A DNA stretch of 23,078 bases, taken from positions 1 to 23,078 of the forward strand of contig JAQXNQ010000158.1 of assembly GCA_029098085.1 (NCBI GenBank), read 5' to 3'. The position numbers and the translations under genes are program-made. The notes under the pieces are model-generated. The model was not told the DNA's origin. It did not search any database and saw only the letters and a program-made list of their open reading frames with translations. This document shows positions 1-7,241 of this stretch, one piece after another. Positions within the stretch are counted from its first letter, which is position 1; each line of letters opens with the position of its first letter. This DNA is from Oscillospiraceae bacterium. GTDB taxonomy: Bacteria; Bacillota; Clostridia; Oscillospirales; Ruminococcaceae.

Positions 1-80
1 CCCGGCTCCGCCGTGAAGCTGATGCCCCGGACGGTGGGCTGATCGCCATAGCCAAAGGTGACATCTTCAAACCGGATCAT
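1..80 (-). CDS. Second ECF transporter ATPase, N-terminal fragment
   Basis: This partial gene runs off the left edge; only the first 26 or so codons are visible. They read MIRFEDVTFGYGDQP and continue TVRGISF, the usual first two strands of an ABC ATPase with the A-loop aromatic Tyr in FGYG. The start codon is an ATG at 80-78, which lies inside the 3' end of the upstream ATPase gene (14-bp overlap), so the two are probably translationally coupled. Group I ECF transporters use two different ATPases plus a T component and a dedicated S component, so this should be the second ATPase, with the T component beyond the window. The partner identity is inference from order and the short N-terminus. 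Confidence 0.8.
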   Translation of the reverse strand, partial: MIRFEDVTFGYGDQPTVRGISFTAEP

Positions 81-915
81 GGAGCACCCTCCTTACCATC
101 TGTTCGGCCTCGTCCACATTGATGCAGGTTTCGCCGCTCCCAAGGCCCTCCTCCTGCAGCCGGCGGGAGAGGGTGACCACCCGGGGGCAGTTGACGCCCA
201 GCTCCTCCAGCTGACGGCTCCGGGCCAGCACCTCCCGAACCGGGCCGTGGCAGGCCAGCCTTCCGTCCGCCATGACGGCCAGCTCCTTGGCGAATTCACA
301 CAGCAGCATGATCTTCTGCTCCACCACCACGATGGTCATGCCCAGACGCTCGTTGAGCTCCCGCAGCAGCGAGAAGATCTGGCGGCTGGAAGCCGGATCC
401 AGCTCGCCGGTGGGTTCATCCAGCAAAAGGATCCGGGGCCGCATGGCCACAATGGCGGCGATGGCCACCTTCTGGCGCTGGCCGCCGCTGAGGGAGCTGA
501 TGTTCCGGCGGCGGAGGCTTTCGATGCCCACCTTCCGCAGGGCGTCCTCCAGCCGCTCCCGGATTTCCTCCCGGGAGAAGCCGAAGTTCTCCAGTCCGAA
601 CAGGATCTCGTCCTCCACCACCGAGGCCACCATCTGGCTCTCGGTGTCCTGCAGGACGCTGCCCACATGCAGGGACAGGGCGGCGGGTTCCTGCTCGAAG
701 GCATCCAGCCCCTCCACCGTCACCGAGCCGTAGTAGTCGCCCCGGAAGTGGTGGGGAATGATGCCGTTGATGGCGTAGGTCAGGGTGGTCTTGCCTGCGC
801 CCGACTCCCCGATGATGCCCACAAAGCCGCCGTCGGGGATGGTCAGGGAGACGTTGCTGAGGGCGGGGCGGTCGGCGCCCTTATAGGTGAAGCTCAGTTC
901 GCTGATCTGAATCAT
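67..915 (-). CDS. ECF transporter ATPase (EcfA-type)
   Basis: A 282-residue ABC ATPase that would power an energy-coupling-factor importer at the inner face of the membrane. Visible motifs are Walker A GESGAGKTT (36-44), Q-loop VLQDTESQ (87-94), signature LSGGQRQKV (142-150) and Walker B RILLLDEP (161-168). The length matches EcfA proteins (about 270-290 residues). The ATG lies 3 bp from the stop of the upstream S-component gene (919), and the 3' end overlaps the next ATPase gene by 14 bp, so the three form one operon. Odd point: the H-loop position after strand TIVVVE is Gln (residue 200) rather than the usual His, which may make this the degenerate site of an asymmetric ATPase pair. Family assignment is firm; the substrate is set by the S component. 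Confidence 0.93.
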   Translation of the reverse strand: MIQISELSFTYKGADRPALSNVSLTIPDGGFVGIIGESGAGKTTLTYAINGIIPHHFRGDYYGSVTVEGLDAFEQEPAALSLHVGSVLQDTESQMVASVVEDEILFGLENFGFSREEIRERLEDALRKVGIESLRRRNISSLSGGQRQKVAIAAIVAMRPRILLLDEPTGELDPASSRQIFSLLRELNERLGMTIVVVEQKIMLLCEFAKELAVMADGRLACHGPVREVLARSRQLEELGVNCPRVVTLSRRLQEEGLGSGETCINVDEAEQMVRRVLHDPV

Positions 916-918
916 GGC

Positions 919-1476
919 TCAGTCCTTCTTGACCGCGTAGCGCAGGGGCAGGTAGAGCACCTGGACGATGATGCTGTTGATCAGGGCGGTGCCGAAGATC
1001 ACCGGCAGGAAGGCCAGCACCGGGGTGGCGGTGACGTCCAGACCGGCGGCCAGCATCAGGTACTGCAGACCGATGAAGGCAAAGCCGCTGGAAAGGGTGG
1101 CCAGGAAGGTGCAGACCACCGGGCGGATGTTGACCTTGCCCAGCTGCAGGGGCAGCTTCATCAGCAGCACCATGACCACGGCGCCCACCAGCTCGGAGCC
1201 GATGTTGATGAAGGGGGTGCCGGGGGCGAACTGGCAGATGACGCCGGAGATCAGGCCGATGACGGCGGCCTGGGGCACCTTGGGCCGGATCAGCAGGATG
1301 GCCAGACAGTACATGGCGATGATGAAGTTGGGCTTCATACCGGCCACATTCAGCAGCGAGCCCACAAAGTACTTCAGCACAGCGCCCGCCGCCAGCAGAA
1401 TGGCGACCAGAATCAGATCCGCGACGGAAAAGCCCTTCTGAACGGTTTCGTTTTTCATTTCTCTTTTGACAGCCAT
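919..1476 (-). CDS. trpP: ECF transporter S component, TrpP-like
   Basis: A 185-residue, very hydrophobic protein with about five to six predicted membrane segments beginning near residue 16 (SVADLILVAILLAAG). The pattern GMKPNFIIAMYCLAILL, followed by VIGLISGVI and a Pro/Gly-rich APGTPFINI, resembles the tryptophan S component TrpP of Bacillus and Clostridia. It would bind the substrate and dock on the ECF ATPase/T module encoded downstream. I chose the ATG at 1476 because AAGGAAG lies 6 nt upstream; the open frame continues farther upstream only because it reads through the T-box leader. It is first in the operon and directly follows the T-box terminator, so aminoacyl-tRNA levels should control it. 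Substrate tryptophan is inferred from resemblance and a possible UGG specifier; methionine is the main alternative because of the T-box discriminator pairing. Confidence 0.75.
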   Translation of the reverse strand: MAVKREMKNETVQKGFSVADLILVAILLAAGAVLKYFVGSLLNVAGMKPNFIIAMYCLAILLIRPKVPQAAVIGLISGVICQFAPGTPFINIGSELVGAVVMVLLMKLPLQLGKVNIRPVVCTFLATLSSGFAFIGLQYLMLAAGLDVTATPVLAFLPVIFGTALINSIIVQVLYLPLRYAVKKD

Positions 1477-1594
1477 GATAATCTTCCTTTCACATTTGCC
1501 GGCTTTGGCCGGCAGGGCCGGATGGTTTGACGTTCTGCCGCGCGGATGATCGGGCCGCCGCGGCTTCGGATGGTGTTCCGTTAAGTGAAAGGCC

Positions 1595-1634
1595 AGAAAA
1601 AAGAAAAAATCTGTCCTTATTGCTAAGGACAGAT
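1595..1634 (-). terminator. T-box leader intrinsic terminator
   Basis: On the minus strand ATCTGTCCTT and AAGGACAGAT form a perfect 10-bp stem around the loop AGCAAT, followed at once by a run of T with one C. It lies just downstream of the T-box sequence, so it is the conditional terminator of the riboswitch. The upstream arm can instead pair within the antiterminator when uncharged tRNA is bound. Confidence 0.93.
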
Positions 1635-1876
1635 CGAATCGCTCAATCTGCGGTACCACCTTGCTTGATCCCCAAAGCGGGAATCCACTCGAACGAAAAT
1701 GCCAACACATTTTCTGCCGTTAACGCCGGACTGCGTCTCAGATACTGGGGCCTTTCGGCCTTTTCCCCTTGCCTTCAGTGGTCCATTTACCAGGCCGCAT
1801 TTCCGCGAAGCTCTCAGCAAATGCTCCGCTCTCTGGATGGCGCGCTGCCATGTTTTATCTCCACATCATCAGTTTA
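1595..1876 (-). promoter_or_regulatory. T-box riboswitch (tRNA-sensing leader)
   Basis: The minus strand carries the conserved T-box core AAGGTGGTACCGCAG (1662-1648) just upstream of the intrinsic terminator, and Stem I hallmarks farther upstream: CCAGAGAGC (about 1829-1821) and the apical GCTGAGAGC. The 3' side of the presumed specifier loop reads GGTAAATGGACCAC (1791-1778). The triplet TGG at 1785-1783, followed by A, would specify tryptophan and fits the TrpP-like first gene. The overlapping triplet ATG at 1786-1784, followed by G, would specify methionine. The tRNA 3'-end pairing motif is TGGT, which fits a discriminator base A73. T-box identity is very strong; amino-acid assignment is unresolved between Trp and Met. 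The leader would allow read-through into the ECF operon when the cognate tRNA is uncharged. Confidence 0.95.
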
Positions 1877-1882
1877 GTACAC

Positions 1883-1911
1883 ATTATAGTCACGCCGCGG
1901 GGATTTGTCAA
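1883..1911 (-). promoter_or_regulatory. Consensus sigma-A promoter for the T-box/ECF operon
   Basis: The minus strand has TTGACA (1911-1906) and TATAAT (1888-1883), both exact consensus hexamers, separated by exactly 17 bp. The expected start is near 1876, which places the whole T-box leader immediately downstream. Such a strong promoter is typical for genes gated by attenuation rather than by initiation. Confidence 0.95.
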
Positions 1912-1990
1912 CCACAAAAATGCGCTCTGAAGTCATCTTTGTATGAATTTCCAAAAATAATTTCCTTCATTTTCGCAGCCTGAACAAAAA

Positions 1991-2989
1991 TCAGTTGTCG
2001 TTCCAGTAGGACTCCTTGCTGACCGGATAGATTTTGGGCGCCCGCTCCATGCAGCGCACCACCTCTTTGGGATCGGGGAAGGCGTCGATGGCGCCGGGCC
2101 GGGTGGTAGCCAGGCTCCCCAGGGCGTTGGCGAAGTCCAGCATGACGGTGATCTCCACGCTGGACAGGTCAAAGATGGACTTGTTCAGCTTGAGCAGGTT
2201 GAAGATCACGCCGGCGAAGAAGGCGTCCCCGGCGCCGGTGGTGTCCACCGTGGGCAGATCGTAGGCGCAGGAAACGTAGTGATCCTCGTTGACATAGGCG
2301 TAGCAGCCGTCCGCTGACCGGCTGATGAGGATCATCTGGGTGCCGTAGGCCTGATACAGGGCCTGACTGACCTCCCGCTCCTCCATACCGGGCAGCAGGA
2401 AGGCCATGTCCTTTCTCCCCAGCTTGAGCACGTCCACCAGCGGAAGACACCCCAGAATCACCTGCCGGGCCTCCTCCGGCGACCGCCAGAGGCTCAGGCG
2501 GATGTTGGGGTCGAAGGTGATCAGGGCGCCGCACTCCCGGGCCATGGCGGCGGCGTTGAGGATGGCCGACCGGGCCGGCTCGTCGGTCAGGGAGAGGGAA
2601 CTGAAGTGGAAGACCCGCAGCCCGTCAAACACATCGGGATCGATGTCGTCGGCGGTCAGGTTCTGGTCGGCGGTGGTCTCGTTGCGGTAGAAGGTGAAGT
2701 GCTTGCCGGTCTCGTCCCGGCGGATGAAGGCCAGAGGGGTCTGGTAGTCGTCCGACAGAATCAGGTTTCGGATATCCACCCCGGACCGCTCCAGCGCCTC
2801 CCGGCAGCTGTGGCCAAAGGGATCGTTGCCCACCTTTCCGGCAAAGGCCGCCCGCACGCCCAGCCTCGCCAGGGCGCAGGCCAGATTGGCGGGACTGCCG
2901 CCGGGGTTCTGCTGGTATACGATCCCCTCCTCCGAGGGAACGGGGATGAAGTCGATCAGCATTTCGCCGACACTGAGAAAATCATACAT
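1991..2989 (-). CDS. PfkB-family carbohydrate kinase (fructokinase-like)
   Basis: A 332-residue cytoplasmic sugar kinase of the ribokinase/PfkB superfamily. The N-terminus SVGEMLIDFIP, the Gly-rich PfkB signature 1 region beginning NPGGSPANLACALARLG (28-44), and signature 2 DTTGAGDAFFAGV (249-261) with catalytic Asp255 in the GAGD anion hole are all present. The length is normal. It most resembles fructokinases and 2-keto-3-deoxygluconate kinases; fructokinase is the better guess, but substrate cannot be settled from sequence. AAAGGA lies about 10 nt before the ATG. It follows a small unknown gene by 31 bp on the same strand, so the two are probably co-transcribed. No clear intrinsic terminator is seen between its stop and the ECF promoter at 1911. 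Confidence 0.9.
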   Translation of the reverse strand: MYDFLSVGEMLIDFIPVPSEEGIVYQQNPGGSPANLACALARLGVRAAFAGKVGNDPFGHSCREALERSGVDIRNLILSDDYQTPLAFIRRDETGKHFTFYRNETTADQNLTADDIDPDVFDGLRVFHFSSLSLTDEPARSAILNAAAMARECGALITFDPNIRLSLWRSPEEARQVILGCLPLVDVLKLGRKDMAFLLPGMEEREVSQALYQAYGTQMILISRSADGCYAYVNEDHYVSCAYDLPTVDTTGAGDAFFAGVIFNLLKLNKSIFDLSSVEITVMLDFANALGSLATTRPGAIDAFPDPKEVVRCMERAPKIYPVSKESYWNDN

Positions 2990-3020
2990 GAACGGGCCAT
3001 CCTTTCTGATGCAAAAGCGC

Positions 3021-3233
3021 TCATTTGTCGTCGGGGCTTAAGCCATAGCTGCGGTAAAAAGCCCGCCGGTCCTCTTCATTCCGGCAGAGCACCGCTCCGG
3101 CCAGCTCGCCGGAGGGCAGCCGGAAGCCGATGAGGGTTTCGCCGGTGCAGACGCTGGAGCTGGTGGCGATATCGGCGGGGGTGCAGCCCGGCGGCAGGGG
3201 CAGCACCTGTTTCCTGTGATGGAAAAGCTTCAT
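3021..3233 (-). CDS. Small conserved-looking protein of unknown function (70 aa)
   Basis: I do not recognise this protein. It has a good ribosome binding site (GGAGGG, 8 nt before the ATG) and ends 31 bp before the pfkB-type kinase gene, so it looks like a genuine small gene in that operon. It starts MKLFHHRKQVLPLPPG and contains TSSSVCTGETLIGFR followed by a Gly-rich GELAGAVLCR strand and a charged helix NEEDRRAFYRSYGL. The chain is compact with alternating beta-like and helical segments, has no signal peptide or membrane segment, and has two cysteines. The helicase PcrA gene lies 80 bp upstream on the same strand. Function is unknown. Confidence 0.65.
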   Translation of the reverse strand: MKLFHHRKQVLPLPPGCTPADIATSSSVCTGETLIGFRLPSGELAGAVLCRNEEDRRAFYRSYGLSPDDK

Positions 3234-3313
3234 GGGATATTCCCTCCGTTTGGGGGCGGCCTGCGGGCCGGCCCGGTGAAGAGTGAAAATTGATGGGAAA
3301 CCCTGCTTCCCGC

Positions 3314-5677
3314 TCAGATCTTTTCCAGCTTCGCGAAATTCGCCATGATCTTCTTGGTGCCCACCCGGTCGAAGGCGGCCTCGATCAGGCTGTCCGAGCC
3401 CATGGGCGTCACCGACAGAACGGTTCCCTCCCCGAAGATCTTGTGCCGGACCCGGTCGCCGGCCGTCAGCTTGACCGTGCTGGGCGCGGCCTTGGGCCGG
3501 GAGCCCACCACCGCCGCCGCTTTGGGCAGGGGCGCGGGCGCCTTCCGCAGGGAGGCGGGATCCGCCCGGCGGGTGACGGCGGTGTCATCGGTCATCTCCA
3601 GCTTCTCCGCCGGGATCTCGCTTACAAACCGGGACAGACGGTTGCGGTTGGTGGTGCCGAAGACCATCCGCTCGGCGGCGTGGGACAGATACAGCCGCTT
3701 CTTGGCCCGGGTGATGCCCACATAGCAGAGCCGCCGCTCCTCCTCCAGCTCCACCGGATCGTAGATGCAGCGCACCGACGGAAAGATACCGTCTTCCATG
3801 CCGGGCAGGAACACCACCGGGAACTCCAGACCCTTGGAGGAGTGCATGGTCATCAGCAGCACGCAGTCCTCCTGCTGGTTCATGTCGTCCAGGTCGGTGT
3901 ACAGAGCGATTTCCTCCAGAAAGCCCTCCAGCGAGCCCTCGGGATTCTGCTGCTCATACTTGACCATGGTGGACTTCAGCTCGCCGATGTTCTCCAGCCG
4001 GTTCTTGCCCTCGTCTCCCTGCGCCCGGAGCATGGCCTCGTACCCGGTCTTCTCCATGATCTCGTCCAGCAGCAGATCCAGTCCCTGACTGAGGGCGGTT
4101 TCCCGGAAGCCCTCCACCATCAGGGCGAAGTTCATCAGCGGCAGAGACTTTCTGGCCAGGGCGGCGTAGCTGTCGGCGTGCCGCAGCACCTCAAAGGCCG
4201 GTGTGCCGCTCTCCAGGGCGATCTGCTCCACCGTGTTCATGGTGGCCTCGCCGATGGCCCGCTTGGGCTCGTTGATGATCCGCTTGAGCCGCACCGTGTC
4301 GCTGGGGTTGACGATGATGCTCAGATAGGCCACCATGTCCTTGACTTCCTTGCGCTCGAAGAACTTGGTGCCGCCGAACAGCCGGTAGGGAATGCCAGAC
4401 TTGATGAAATGCTGCTCGATGACGCCGGACTGGGCGTTCATCCGGTAGAGGACGGCGTGATCGCCGTACCGCATGCCGGAGGCCACGTTCTCCTCGATGG
4501 TGTCGGCGATGAACTGAGCCTCGGCCCGCTCGTCCCGCACCTTCCGCAGCTGGATCCGGTCGCCCTCCCCGTTCTGCGTCCAGAGATTCTTGCCCTTGCG
4601 GCCCTCGTTGTGGCGGATGACCTCGTTGGCGGCGTCCAGAATGTTCTGGGTGGAGCGGTAGTTCTGCTCCAGCCGGATCACCGCGCAGCCGGGGAACTGC
4701 TCCTCAAAGGAGAGGATGTTCTCGATGGTGGCGCCCCGGAACTTGTAGATGCTCTGGTCGTCGTCGCCCACCACACAGAGATTGCGGTATTTCTTCGCCA
4801 GCAGGCTCACCAGCCGGTACTGGGCGTGGTTGGTGTCCTGATACTCGTCCACCATCAGGTAGCGCCAGCGGTTCTGGTAGTACTCCAGCACGTCGGGGTT
4901 CTGCTCGAACAGCTCCACCGTCTTGCAGATGATGTCGTCGAAATCCAGGGCGTTGGCCTTCTGCAGCCGGCTTTGATAGGAGCGGTACACTTTGGCGATC
5001 TGCTGCTTGCGGAAGTCGCTGCCGCAAAGGGACTCGTATTCCTTCGGATCCGTCATGCTGTCCTTGGCCCGGCTGATCTCGGTGAGGATGGCCCGGGGCT
5101 TGAGCATCTTGTCGTCCATCTTCAGCTCGCTCATGGCGTCCTTGATGACCCGCAGGGAATCGTCGGTGTCATAGATGGCGAAGGAACGGGTGTAGCCCAG
5201 CCGCTCAATGTCCCGCCGCAGAATCCGCACGCAGCAGGAATGGAAGGTGGAGGCGGCGATGTCCCCGGCGTCCTCCTCCCCCAGCATCCGCTCGAGACGC
5301 TCCTTCAGCTCCCGGGCCGCCTTGTTGGTGAAGGTGATGGCCAGAATGTTCCAGGGCCGGACGGGATAGGTGCCGAAGGCCTCGGCCAGCTCCTCATCGG
5401 ACAGCTCTCCGCCGTCCACATAGGCCTGCAGGGCCTCCATGGCCCCGTCCAGGTTTTCCATGGGGACATAGTCGCTGTTGTAGGCGTCCCCGAACCGGAC
5501 CATGCCGGCGATCCGGTTGATGATGACGGTGGTTTTGCCGCTGCCGGCACCCGCCAGAATCAGCAGGGGGCCGGAGGTCTGAAAGACCGCCTCCCGCTGG
5601 TCGGGATTCATATGAGAAAAGCGCTTCTCCATGGCCTGCTGCCGCAGGCTGCGGAAAAGGATGGGGGTATCTGTCAT
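3314..5677 (-). CDS. pcrA: ATP-dependent DNA helicase PcrA/UvrD
   Basis: A 787-residue superfamily 1A helicase that moves 3' to 5' on single-stranded DNA in repair and in clearing replication/transcription conflicts. Motifs in order: Q motif MNPDQREAV (23-31), Walker A GAGSGKTT (43-50), Ia AITFTNKAA (113-121), II VDEYQD (276-281), III GDDDQSIYKFRGA (304-316), IV QNYRST (338-343), V MTMHSSKGLEFPVVF, and VI CYVGITRAKKRLY. The C-terminal 50 residues (GDRVRHKIFGEGTVLSV) form the Tudor-like domain that contacts RNA polymerase in PcrA. Odd point: about 40 residues rich in acidic side chains (65-105) are inserted between Walker A and motif Ia. The ATG is preceded by AAGGAG at 11 nt, slightly long. 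It has its own promoter at 5771-5799. Confidence 0.96.
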   Translation of the reverse strand: MTDTPILFRSLRQQAMEKRFSHMNPDQREAVFQTSGPLLILAGAGSGKTTVIINRIAGMVRFGDAYNSDYVPMENLDGAMEALQAYVDGGELSDEELAEAFGTYPVRPWNILAITFTNKAARELKERLERMLGEEDAGDIAASTFHSCCVRILRRDIERLGYTRSFAIYDTDDSLRVIKDAMSELKMDDKMLKPRAILTEISRAKDSMTDPKEYESLCGSDFRKQQIAKVYRSYQSRLQKANALDFDDIICKTVELFEQNPDVLEYYQNRWRYLMVDEYQDTNHAQYRLVSLLAKKYRNLCVVGDDDQSIYKFRGATIENILSFEEQFPGCAVIRLEQNYRSTQNILDAANEVIRHNEGRKGKNLWTQNGEGDRIQLRKVRDERAEAQFIADTIEENVASGMRYGDHAVLYRMNAQSGVIEQHFIKSGIPYRLFGGTKFFERKEVKDMVAYLSIIVNPSDTVRLKRIINEPKRAIGEATMNTVEQIALESGTPAFEVLRHADSYAALARKSLPLMNFALMVEGFRETALSQGLDLLLDEIMEKTGYEAMLRAQGDEGKNRLENIGELKSTMVKYEQQNPEGSLEGFLEEIALYTDLDDMNQQEDCVLLMTMHSSKGLEFPVVFLPGMEDGIFPSVRCIYDPVELEEERRLCYVGITRAKKRLYLSHAAERMVFGTTNRNRLSRFVSEIPAEKLEMTDDTAVTRRADPASLRKAPAPLPKAAAVVGSRPKAAPSTVKLTAGDRVRHKIFGEGTVLSVTPMGSDSLIEAAFDRVGTKKIMANFAKLEKI

Positions 5678-5770
5678 GGATGGTGATTCTCCTTTTCGGA
5701 TGTCAGTACGGCGTGCCCAAGGCGACAGCCTGCGGCGTGCCCAGGGCGGCAGCCGTCTCTCTGCAGTACC

Positions 5771-5799
5771 ATTATACTATAACCCCGGCCCGATTTCAA
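5771..5799 (-). promoter_or_regulatory. Promoter for pcrA
   Basis: The minus strand has TTGAAA (5799-5794), a 17-bp spacer and TATAAT (5776-5771). It lies about 95 bp upstream of the pcrA start codon. The leader between them contains two 21-bp imperfect copies of a GC-rich repeat (5710-5730 and 5734-5754). Confidence 0.8.
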
Positions 5800-5828
5800 C
5801 GGCCTGATTGCTTGTTTCTGCCGTCCTG

Positions 5829-5857
5829 TTGCGTTCTTCCCGGCTCCATGGTACAAT
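5829..5857 (+). promoter_or_regulatory. Promoter for the HAD gene
   Basis: TTGCGT (5829-5834), a 17-bp spacer and TACAAT (5852-5857) lie directly upstream of the strong ribosome binding site GGAAGGAGG at 5864-5872. It is divergent from the pcrA promoter, with only 29 bp between the two -35 hexamers. Confidence 0.7.
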
Positions 5858-5880
5858 AAAGCCGGAAGGAGGCGGACGCT

Positions 5881-6552
5881 GTGAAGACGGAAAACGACAT
5901 CCGCGCGGTGATTTTCGACATGGACGGGGTGCTGCTGGACACCGAACGGCTGCTGGTGCGATTCTGGTGTCAGGCCGCCCGTGAGGCGGGCTTTCCCATG
6001 GAGCGGGAGCAGGCGCTGCAGCTGCGGAGCCTCGCCGGAAAATACGCCGCACCCCTGCTGCGGCAGTGGTTCGGGGAGGGCTTTGACTACGCCGCCGTCC
6101 GGGCCAGACGCCGGGAACTGATGGAGCAGGAGCTGGAGCGAATCGGCCTGCCGGTCAAGGAAGGGGCGGCAGAGCTGCTGACCCTTTTGCGGCAGCGGGG
6201 CATTCCTGCCGCCGTGGCCACCGCCACCGATGAGGAGCGGGCCGCCCGGTACCTGAAGGAGGCGGGACTGTACCCCCTCTTTGACCGGATCTGCTGCGCG
6301 CCCATGGTGGCAAACGGCAAGCCCATGCCGGACATCTACCTCTTCGCCTGCCGTCAGCTGGGCGAGGAGCCCTGCCGCTGTCTCGCGGTGGAGGACTCCC
6401 CCAACGGGGTGCTGTCCGCATACCGGGCCGGCTGTCAGGTGGCCATGGTGCCGGATCTGACCCCGCCGGATGAAGAGACGGCGCCGCTGCTGACCCTCCG
6501 GGCCGACAGCCTTTCCGTGCTGCGGCAGCTGCTGGAACAGAAGCTGGGCTGA
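5881..6552 (+). CDS. HAD-superfamily hydrolase (beta-phosphoglucomutase-like)
   Basis: A 223-residue haloacid dehalogenase-family phosphatase or mutase. Motif I is DMDGVLLDTE with nucleophile Asp13 and general acid Asp15; motif II is the Thr in AVATATDEE (about 114-116); motif III is Lys147 in NGKPMPDIY; motif IV is VEDSPNG with Glu171/Asp172. The helical cap between motifs I and II makes it a subclass IA member close to beta-phosphoglucomutase/PgmB and sugar-phosphatases. I chose the GTG at 5881 because AAGGAGG sits 8 nt upstream. It is monocistronic, bounded by its own promoter and the terminator at 6618. The substrate is unknown; a sugar phosphate is likely. Confidence 0.88.
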   Translation: MKTENDIRAVIFDMDGVLLDTERLLVRFWCQAAREAGFPMEREQALQLRSLAGKYAAPLLRQWFGEGFDYAAVRARRRELMEQELERIGLPVKEGAAELLTLLRQRGIPAAVATATDEERAARYLKEAGLYPLFDRICCAPMVANGKPMPDIYLFACRQLGEEPCRCLAVEDSPNGVLSAYRAGCQVAMVPDLTPPDEETAPLLTLRADSLSVLRQLLEQKLG

Positions 6553-6617
6553 AGCGGACACAGTCTCTCTGTATTTGCGCAGCTTTTCCGCAAACCACTT
6601 TTTCTGCAAACCCAAAG

Positions 6618-6648
6618 CGCCGCCCGGTTTCTCGCCGGGCGGCGTTTT
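6618..6648 (+). terminator. Bidirectional terminator between HAD gene and DUF5662 gene
   Basis: CGCCGCCCGG (6618-6627) pairs perfectly with CCGGGCGGCG (6635-6644) around a 7-nt loop, followed by TTTT and preceded by AAAG. It lies 65 bp after the HAD stop and 36 bp from the end of the convergent gene, so it can serve both, more strongly on the plus strand. Confidence 0.88.
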
Positions 6649-6683
6649 GCTCTGTTCATTCTGTATGCCGAAGGAGCACATCC

Positions 6684-7241
6684 TCACTTCTTCCCCAGCA
6701 CATTCTCCCGGATCCAGCGAAACGCCGCATCCTCTCCCTGATCCTTCAGGATGGTGAGCATCTGCTCCAGCTGTGCCCGGGTTTCGGGATGCAGCAGGTA
6801 ATGATCCCGGGATTTCATGTAGTAGTCCCAGGGATCCCGGTCGGTGTAGGCCGCTCCCCGATAGGTCTTGCTGGCGGCCACCCGGTCGCAGAACATCTCG
6901 GCCAGATACCGGACCGGCATCTTCATGCCGCACATCCGGTGATCGCCGCCGGGGGCATAGTCGATCCAGTATTCCAGATGATGCCTGTTCCGGCCCTTGT
7001 GGTGGAGCCAGGCATAGCTGCAGCCCTTGTCCTGCCGCTCGGCGTCGTTGGGGCTGCGGTTCCCCTGAAAATACCGGGCGCCCACAAAGAACTCCGCCGG
7101 GGAAAACTTGGACAGGTCGTGGGTCAGCCCCTGCCGGTACAGCCCCAGCCGGAAGCAGTGGCGCATGACCAGATGCTTGTGGCGGCAGACCGTCTTCAGG
7201 TGTCCCCACCAGCCGGACCGGCTGCGCTTTTTCTCACCCAT
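6684..7241 (-). CDS. DUF5662 family protein
   Basis: A 185-residue protein recognisable as DUF5662, a family common in gut Firmicutes and without a settled function (some entries carry a misleading catalase label). Conserved-looking positions are THDLSKFSPAEF (40-51), GTR-like NRSPNDAE (61-68), WLHHKGRNRHHLEYW (79-93) and MPVRYLAEMFCDRVAASK (108-125). The HD dipeptide at 41-42 together with HH and HH pairs at 80-88 suggests a helical metal-binding fold like HD phosphohydrolases; this is inference. I chose the ATG at 7241 because GGAG lies 6 nt upstream inside alr. The start overlaps the alr stop by 8 bp, so translation is probably coupled to alr. Confidence 0.8.
   Translation of the reverse strand: MGEKKRSRSGWWGHLKTVCRHKHLVMRHCFRLGLYRQGLTHDLSKFSPAEFFVGARYFQGNRSPNDAERQDKGCSYAWLHHKGRNRHHLEYWIDYAPGGDHRMCGMKMPVRYLAEMFCDRVAASKTYRGAAYTDRDPWDYYMKSRDHYLLHPETRAQLEQMLTILKDQGEDAAFRWIRENVLGKK

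Noticed and set aside
58..1530. Long open frame on the plus strand opposite the ECF genes
   Set aside because: Rich in His, Gln and Gly with no domain; the antisense shadow of GC-rich codons of genes with clear families.
3290..5686. 798-codon open frame antisense to pcrA
   Set aside because: Complementary to a complete helicase with all motifs; low-complexity composition and no ribosome binding site.
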